Assembly: GCA_009767595.1 (NCBI GenBank)
Contig: VSDK01014135.1
Coordinates: forward strand, 1 to 64,000
Origin: Symbiodinium kawagutii
Taxonomy: Eukaryota > Sar > Dinophyceae > Suessiales > Symbiodiniaceae
Reading direction: 5' to 3'
DNA length: 64,000 bases
Positions within the stretch are counted from its first letter, which is position 1. Each line of letters opens with the position of its first letter. Both the position numbers and the translations under genes were made by a program. The notes under the pieces were generated by a model. That model did not search any database. It was not told the DNA's origin and saw nothing but the letters and a program-made list of their open reading frames with translations. Of this stretch, positions 57,250 to 64,000 are shown one piece after another.

Positions 57250-57906
57250 CTGCCGCAAAAAACAACGGCATGGAAAAAAAACATGTATATATGATATATG
57301 TACATGAATATGCTGGTACACTTGTACAGTTTAACCAATCATAGAATGGTAGTATATTGGTGGACATGTATATAACATTTATATCTATTGGCGGGCAGTG
57401 GATACATATATAAGAATGCTAGTATAGATGCCGATATATGGTTGTGGGTCAAGGGCCCACGCAACCCCAGCTGTTCACATCCTGAGCATTACCAGCTGCC
57501 CATTTTTTGGATGCTTAATATCGCCCCGAAACCACGTGCCTGAAATACATGTTTATTCGCAGACACGGTACTAGCAAATAGCTACACCCTATGGCTCTAC
57601 TTTGCGTACTAGTATGAATTATACTAAAACGTAAGAACACTTTCTTTGTGATTAAAGGTGGTTGACTCGTGCTTAATTGATCATTCTTGGTTGATCGTTG
57701 TCGCTTATCTACATTCTTAGATGATGCTACCCATTCACAGGGATCCGCCGATAGATCGAGAACTTTATCTGTTTGTGTATTCGATTTATCGATTCATTCA
57801 TGAGTTGATCCATTCATTGATATTTTGATTAAATGACATGGTCAAACACCTCAATACAAACGACATGTGGGGACATAAACAGGGAGAGAGATGTCCATAA
57901 TACCAG

Positions 57907-58045
57907 GGCTATCCTGGTAGCTCCGAATCGCTCCTCCTTTAAAGGGCTACTGGGATACCCCTGGCTCCTGGCCCTATTCCCTCCCAACGCGGTGATAAAC
58001 AATTTCGATCAATTTGGATTCAACGATGTTCAACGTAGATCAAAG
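57907..58045 (+). CDS. Putative internal exon, 46 codons
   Basis: Plus exon: acceptor CATAATACCAG; one base plus 46 codons, ILVAPNRSSFKGLLGYPWLL then NNFDQFGFNDVQRRSK; donor TCAAAG|GTTCGG lying at the edge of a family B element. The minus strand is interrupted by stops, so the strand call is better than most. Product unknown. Confidence 0.45.
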
Positions 58046-58046
58046 G

Positions 58047-58160
58047 TTCGGGGATTTCTCAAGCCAAAGGGGAACCCCAAAAACGGCTTGTTTATTACTA
58101 TATGATATGGTTTTATATTGGATGATTTCGGAGTACCCCTCTTCTGAGAAACACCCATTT
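58047..58160. mobile_element. MITE-like family B copy
   Basis: GGGGATTTCTCAAGCCAAAGG to CCCTCTTCTGAGAAACACCC, beginning right at the donor of the preceding exon candidate. Confidence 0.6.
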
Positions 58161-58605
58161 TTGGAGCTTCGCTGACTGGGGAACAAAATCGCAGGTGAAA
58201 CGAGTCCAACACGACATCTACCAAGTAGAGTTCCACTAAATACCGTTAATATCCATTAATAGTTGTTTCGTAAATCCTATGTACCGAACTCAAAAATGGT
58301 GGCGGCTGTGGTGGGTTGATAACCCATAGTAATCCGCCTACGATAACCCGTAAACGGGTTCATCTGCTGCTGAACTATCACTGCATTTAGCATAAAAGAA
58401 TCGACGACATACTGTTCAAAACCAGCGATTCTACTCATAAGTTTTAGCATATGTCATTCACAAGGCTTTCTTAAAATGGTCAATGTAGGTTCGTCATGTT
58501 ATCGCCATGTGATTACAACCCTCTTCGCTACCGAAACCAGCTCCGCCTCTGACAACCAGTCAGGTTATCTACCGCTATTAATAATCCAGCGCAAACCATT
58601 TTCTA

Positions 58606-58637
58606 ACAGTACTAGTACTGTAACAGTACTAGTACTA
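58606..58637. repeat. Perfect 16-bp palindrome, duplicated
   Basis: ACAGTACTAGTACTGT at 58606-58621 is exactly self-complementary, and most of it is repeated immediately after (ACAGTACTAGTACT). Confidence 0.9.
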
Positions 58638-59064
58638 GCGACACGCAAAGAAAAGGTGTTGTGTAGCTATCACTTTTAGAATCAGGATGGCATCTTCAGA
58701 ACCATCATCAAAAATTGTCACTGACAATCAGCAACCAACATCTATGTACCACGATCAGCCATCATTGAACACTAAAACGCAACACAACCAAAACATAAAA
58801 CAGCAGTTGAACATAGACCAACGATAGCCAACCACCATTGACAATCATTAGCCATATAATATCAACGATCACTAATCCACAATAATCAACTATTCCGAGT
58901 CATCATGAACCCACATAGTGGTACCTCGTAGTTTGCAAGTTGGTTAATGACACTCCTAAGAATAGTTATATCTACCATAAACTGATATAAATAGTAGTTA
59001 CCATTCTTAAAACCAAAGGTGCCCAATTGGTGGGTACCACTCTTCCGGCATATCGTTTTAAACA

Positions 59065-59475
59065 TATGAGTATTTCTCAAATAGGGGACCCCCCTAATCA
59101 TCAATTTTCAATGATGTTCAGTAATAAACAAACCATTTTATGACTACATCATTTTAATGAACCCAAACATTCTTATGACTACAAAAATATGACAAGTAAC
59201 CAAACATTAGAGTTGATATTTCCCCTACTATTGCTTATCATCCCCATGGTAGTAAGGACAATTAACCTTGGTAAACCACCAATAAACCATCATGATAGCT
59301 CGGGGGTCCCCTATCTTATACTGGTTGGTGGTTTCATCCCCTATGAGAAGTATTAGTCAACCAACTAACAATTAAAAATTACTGGGAAAAAAAACCACCA
59401 ACCATATAAGAGATGACTAATAACCAACCTTTTTGAATCATGTTGGGGGTCCCCTATCTTCTAAAAACCACCATG
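59065..59475. mobile_element. Cluster of family B and D elements
   Basis: A family B left half (ATTTCTCAAATAGGGGACCC) at 59070, a complete family D at 59321-59404 (CTGGTTGGTGGTTT to AAACCACCAACCAT), and a B-like right half ending CCCCTATCTTCTAAAAACCACCAT near 59473. Confidence 0.5.
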
Positions 59476-59496
59476 TCTTGCTTTCAAAATCTCCAG

Positions 59497-59572
59497 GCCA
59501 CCACCAGGTGCAGCTGACAAGAGGCGTGAGATCATAGCCCTTGAGATCTTTGCCTCGGCACTTGAACCGTGA
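59497..59572 (+). CDS. Putative terminal exon, 24 codons
   Basis: Plus: acceptor TTGCTTTCAAAATCTCCAG, one base, then PPPGAADKRREIIALEIFAS and ALEP to TGA. Short, but the acceptor and composition are good. Confidence 0.35.
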
Positions 59573-59587
59573 TTGGATGACAACTCA

Positions 59588-59670
59588 TACAAGGTGGGCC
59601 CGCAACCACTTAGGCTAGTTGGGGTAGTTCACCCTTATAACTGGTAGAATTCACCCTAGTTAGACTAATT
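59588..59670. mobile_element. Family C, partial copy
   Basis: Left end ACAAGGTGGGCCCGC and a GGTAGTTCACCC..TATAACTGGTAG core; no clear right end. Confidence 0.45.
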
Positions 59671-59679
59671 ATAAACAAC

Positions 59680-60600
59680 ATTTTCACATGTTTTTTCAGG
59701 TGGTAGTGAAACAAATCGCAACATTTCGATGAAATTTTCATTAAACCATCATTCACTATTTTCTAATCGTTGAATGAGTAACATTATGACCATTATTTGA
59801 CAATACTCCAATTGATAAACATGCGTGTTAAAACAATGATTAACGATTCAAACCATTCTTGTCCAATGGAAACGTACTCCAAACTTCACCATAACAATGC
59901 TATTGAGGGTGCATTATTAATGGACACTATTGGTTGATAAAGATTGTTTCATGTGGTTTTTTGTTCATTGTATAACGGGTCATCATGGCAATCATTGGTT
60001 GACCAGAAAATGATTTCTAATTAAGGGTTACACATTGGTGATGAGAATTATTGGGGTTATACATGGTCTATCATGATGGCGGACAAATATTGCAACTCCA
60101 TAAAATTGGTTCTCAAAGGCGGTTCCTGGTTGACGATGATGGCTCAAAACACGTAATTAATGGCTGATAAACATCGTGCATTTTTCACAACGGGAATTGA
60201 TGGTTGAAAATGATTTTTCAGAAGGGTTCTTGATCAATGGTCGACAAACATGGTGCATGAGGGTTACTAATGGTTGATCATGGAGGGTCGATGGCGGTCG
60301 TGAATATTTGGCAAAAATGTTTCATACGGATAAAAATTGTTTAAAAACATTGTTAAACACAGTGTTGATGGTTGATTACCAATGATGGCGCAAAAGGGTT
60401 GCTTTACCCATGGTGGGAAAAAATCACTAACCATCAATCAACCATAACACAGTAGTTTCTGATATGTTGTTGTTTGATTATTTTATTCCTTTTGTCGTTT
60501 ATGGTTGTTACGCACTACTAGTCGACATATGAACCGTCATTTGATAATCTCGTAACCATCATCATTGTCTGATATGTGACAAAGGTTCTTACTTGCAACC
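59680..60600. other. AT-rich DNA, no gene seen
   Basis: TTGATGGTTGA-like words on both strands, no element boundaries or exons recognised. Confidence 0.6.
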
Positions 60601-60878
60601 ATGGTCATTCACGCATTAGCCACAGGTGTGATACCTGTTGCGAGTAACTGCTTGCTGCTGGCCAATATCAATCACAACGTGCTATCACGCATGTTTGCTG
60701 TCGATTTGTTCACCACAATGTGCAATCATTATTGAACATAGCTTGACCCGTATGACCCATCATCATCATCATTTATTAACAACCCGAATGACCCATCATT
60801 GGCAATCAGTTTGCACGGCTCACAAGAAGGTGAAACCGCCAAACTATAGTTCAGGGGCCTATTGCCAGAGTGGTTGAC

Positions 60879-61173
60879 CATAAAACTCCAACTGGCGTTT
60901 CTGACACGTTGAAGGTTGTCACGTTGCTTGCCGCGCAGGTCCAGAGACAGCTTAGGGCACGATAAAAAAAAATGTGACCGCAAGTAAGCCACTGATATCA
61001 ATGATTGAAATGTTTCACAAAACAATGAGAGGTGGTGGCTCAAAGTTCTGGGATAGTCCATCCATACCTAAAGACCACGGTGCCAAACAAAAGACTGCCC
61101 ACCTTCAGCAAAGCCGCATTCCCCCGCTTATTTGGGTAATTTGTGGACGTGCCAAAATAGTCTGAACAAACAC
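60879..61173 (-). CDS. Two internal exons, unknown protein
   Basis: Exon a is 61068-61173 (acceptor GGCATGGTTTGCAG; donor GTCTTTAG|GTATGG): CSDYFGTSTNYPNKRGNAAL then LKVGSLLFGTVVF. Exon b is 60879-60950 (acceptor TTTTATCGTGCCCTAAG; donor TTTTATG|GTCAAC). The 117-bp intron joins AG+C as Ser, giving CLWTCAASNVTTFNVSETPV. Exon b is also open in another frame. All four splice sites are good. Confidence 0.5.
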
Positions 61174-61479
61174 CTGCAAACCATGCCATCACTTTTGGAT
61201 GGCATTTGAGTCTACAACCATCTCCACGGACGAAGCCCAATCGTCACATGGCATAGCGCTTGTATGAAATCACTTGACAACTTCGTTCTTTAGCTGTTTA
61301 AATCCCACCAAGCCAAAACACGAACAGTTCACGAACTTCCCCACCAAAGTGAACCATCAAACTGGCATGGTTTTTTCATGCATCAAATGTATTTACATGA
61401 AGCACTCGATGTAAAAGTGATGCCTGGAACAAAAACAAATTTCTAAGAGCAGTAAAGCCTTAGAGAAACTCCTCATGCA

Positions 61480-62160
61480 AGAGTCTCAGAACAGTTCGGC
61501 ACGGTGTCACGAGGCGGCCTGCGCGCGGAAGTGCTGGACGCATCGAAATTCACCATTTTCCGTTTGATTTCTTCATGGGCTTGGGCACCTTTTGGGCGTC
61601 CTGTTGTGAACCAAGTATGCAGAAAAAGGCTTTAGAGTCGAAGACACAGGAACCGCCCTTTGATGCGGTCCAGGTTTTTCGCTTGATGGCGCGCGCGAGA
61701 GTGATTTGTGAGTCGATGCGCGCGTCACGGCTAAATCATTCTCACGAAATGAAACAAGGCAACCGGACAATGATCGCAATGCGCCCCCTCGATGCCGTTC
61801 CATGATCCAAATGCGAATTGCATCATGGCAAATTGCTCCAATACTGCACAAAAATCACAGGAAGCCATTGGGGGCGCCCTTGGCCACATCGAAATTCAAA
61901 CAATGGTTTCACCAGATTGCGATGATCGCAGGGAAAATCATGGTAAAGTGCGCGGTTGACCCATGAGGCTCGATTTCTTGCGAAGTCGATTTTGGACTTG
62001 ATATGCAAACTCCCGATCCAATGCTCCGAACTTTGCACAGGTCTCCTACTGCTGACCTGGTCCCAGTCGGCACCATGGTGAATGTCCAACAGCAGTGACC
62101 TTACATGACCGTAGTTTACAGTAATTTTATGAGGCAGGAGGATGGTCACACAGATTCAGT
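61480..62160. CDS. Complex region with long frames on both strands
   Basis: Two minus frames (61573-61851 and 61823-62149) overlap in different phases; the second contains SSEHWIGSLHIKSKIDFARN and NLVKPLFEFRCGQGRPQWLP. Plus frames include FDAVQVFRLMARARVICESM and FKQWFHQIAMIAGKIMVKCA. Could be exons of one gene or an old element. I cannot choose a strand. Confidence 0.3.
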
Positions 62161-62169
62161 CCTTGGATA

Positions 62170-62275
62170 GAAAAGGCCTCAATATCTTTGGGGGATCAAG
62201 CTGATCCAGCTGAGGAGCATATTTCCTCATACCAACCCGGGGCCTTCGGAAACGAATGGATTTAGAAACTCACCA
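62170..62275 (+). CDS. Possible exon
   Basis: Two plus frames are open after TCCTTGGATAG: SISLGDQADPAEEHISSYQP to TAG, and an alternative RPQYLWGIKLIQLRSIFPHT. Weak. Confidence 0.25.
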
Positions 62276-62299
62276 GTCCACCAGGCAACCCGCATCAAC

Positions 62300-64000
62300 C
62301 GTCATTGACCATCCTTAGCTAAACTATATCTACCAGTAGAGCCCTTCATTACAGACTTCACTTGGGTTCCACATGACCAGGGTTACTCCAATTTATGGTA
62401 GATAAAACTTTAGGGGGGTTACAAACCAACTTACAACTACAGGGTTCCATTTGGGTTCTCTATAGCTATTGTCAATAACCGTCATGAACCACAATGAACC
62501 GTCGTCAATATCGATGCTTGACCGTCGTTAGCCAGCGAACCATCATTACCTATCAAATCAACCGTCAATATTGTCGATCCATCACAAACTCCTGTCAATG
62601 GCCAGCCATCATTGACGGCTGTCAATCACCATTGGCCATCAATAGCCATCAAGAAAAAACAACAACCATCGTTAGCAGCCACCATCATTCGTGGTCAGGC
62701 ACAATTAAGCATCAAATTACCAACAACCATCCCCCACCAAAAGCTTGCTGCATTACCAACAATAACGAACCATCGTAGCCATTACTAACCATCCACTACC
62801 AACAAGTCGTCTGCATCAGCTCAACAATACCTCGCCAATCAATCATCAATGACCCATCATTCTTCACGATTGCTAAAGTAGCCATCATTGACTTCTGACC
62901 CATCACAAACCGCCAAGAAACCATCAGCTACTAGCATTTGGTTGGAATACTTCTGGTAGCTCCTGGCATCCTATTCAACTTGTCTTATTTAAAACTATCC
63001 ACTATCATCAATTATCAATGATTGTCCAATAAAATGGCTATGAACTATTCATATATTCAACTAATTCTTCACCACTATCAACCATCAATGAAGTATAGTC
63101 TATAATTACTATTGGTAATGTTAATCCCGGAAGAAGAAACCTGTGTGTGTGTGTGTGTTCCATTTTAATGGGAAAGCATTTGGCTGTTTAGGGATACACC
63201 CTATCAAAGAACCAGGGGGTTAGCTTAATCCTAAATTACTATTGGTAAGCGTAATTCACTGTTCTTACCAATCACTAACCATCATTATAGCCTTTACTTC
63301 ACCAACCTTTAGCATAACTCACGACTGTTTCTTTGAAAACATCATTGCCTGGAGTTGCAAGTCAACGTGATTAATGAGTGGCAACAACCAGAAGCGTTAT
63401 CCCGCATCATTAACCACCAATTTACAATGAATTAGCGATCAGCCAAGCATCCCTAACTGTTGCTAATCTCCAATTGCTGTTCGCCATCGTTAGCCACCAA
63501 CTAATCATGACATAGTCGTCAAACTTGCAGTTGACTGAGCGTTGTTGAAAAAAAGCAATCGCTGACTTTCGACAGCGAATAGTTAACTGTTTTTACCCAT
63601 CAATCGAACATCAATGAACAATCATCAGTCATGTTCCCCTCGTTCAAAAGAACGCTTATGCAGCATGAACGATTTTGAAAAGCCACTATTGACTATTGTC
63701 AGCCATCATTGGCCATCAGTAGGCGTCATAAGACAACAACGATGAAACCACCATGAACTATCCTTCACTGCTGCTAATAGCAATGTGTTGCCATTGTTAG
63801 CCATTCATATAATGAACTACCCATCAAACATCGCTATTCATTGCTAACCACATTCACTCTTGCTTACTTTTGTTAAAAACCACCCTTCACTGTGGTTTGC
63901 TCATAAACCACCATCTAACTGTGACATACCATTGATTAACCATCAATCTACTAGAATTGCCCATCACCAAGTATTGTTAACAACTCACCATGAGCCGCTG
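62300..64000. other. AT-rich, exon-poor end of window
   Basis: Scattered CATCA/ACCATCA repeats, a short (GT)n at about 63143, and a fragment (TTTAATGGGAAAGCATTTGG...GATACACCCTATC..AACCAGGGGGTTAGCTTAATCCT, 63161-63225) related to 56985-57060. No gene recognised. Confidence 0.5.

Noticed and set aside
1..64000. Relict dinoflagellate spliced leader
   Set aside because: I looked for CCATTTTGGCTCAAG on both strands by eye and found no convincing match; a computed search would be decisive.
1..64000. tRNA or rRNA genes
   Set aside because: No clover-leaf-like segment or rRNA motif was recognised; not tested computationally.

Overview
The window looks like nuclear DNA of a dinoflagellate, probably a Suessiales/Symbiodiniaceae-type genome. 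This is inferred from the overall character: isolated exon-sized islands of balanced or high GC, 40-400 bp long, scattered through AT-rich, repeat-packed DNA; introns that fit GT-AG or GC-AG; a truncated LINE-type reverse transcriptase; and a multi-repeat FNIP protein. No bacterial operons, rRNA, tRNA or CRISPR arrays were recognised, and no dinoflagellate spliced-leader relic was spotted.

The two firm protein assignments are both on the minus strand. One is an FNIP-repeat protein with an N-terminal ubiquitin-like stretch (38.1-40.05 kb, two exons). The other is a 5'-truncated non-LTR retrotransposon reverse transcriptase ending in a CCHC knuckle (48.5-49.7 kb). Beyond these I built exon models by eye from splice signals, open frames and phase agreement. 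Multi-exon models sit at 6.75-7.19, 25.3-25.8, 27.4-28.0, 42.9-43.3, 56.3-56.7 and 60.9-61.2 kb. About 25 further single exons are proposed. Their products are not recognisable. Many islands are open on both strands and carry plausible splice signals on both, so strand calls for these are tentative and are marked '.' where I could not choose.

Layout: 0-7 kb, scattered exons among short inverted-repeat elements; 7.2-10.3 kb, simple repeats and a ~240-bp satellite; 10.8-15 kb, an exon cluster mostly fitting the minus strand; 15-20.6 kb, a 21-bp tandem repeat and a ~1.16-kb direct duplication with an N gap in its first copy; 20.6-28 kb, exon islands; 28-31 kb, (ATC)n, a GC-rich island and an ACTATAGGG-rich degenerate repeat field; 31-37 kb, exons, MITEs and AT-rich DNA; 38-50 kb, the FNIP gene, more exons and the LINE remnant; 50-64 kb, exons between MITEs, ending in AT-rich, exon-poor DNA.

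At least four families of ~60-290-bp terminal-inverted-repeat (MITE-like) elements recur throughout and often abut exon islands. In three copies of family A a possible splice donor lies inside the terminal repeat, which makes the family a candidate introner-type element. This is the most interesting system-level signal in the window.
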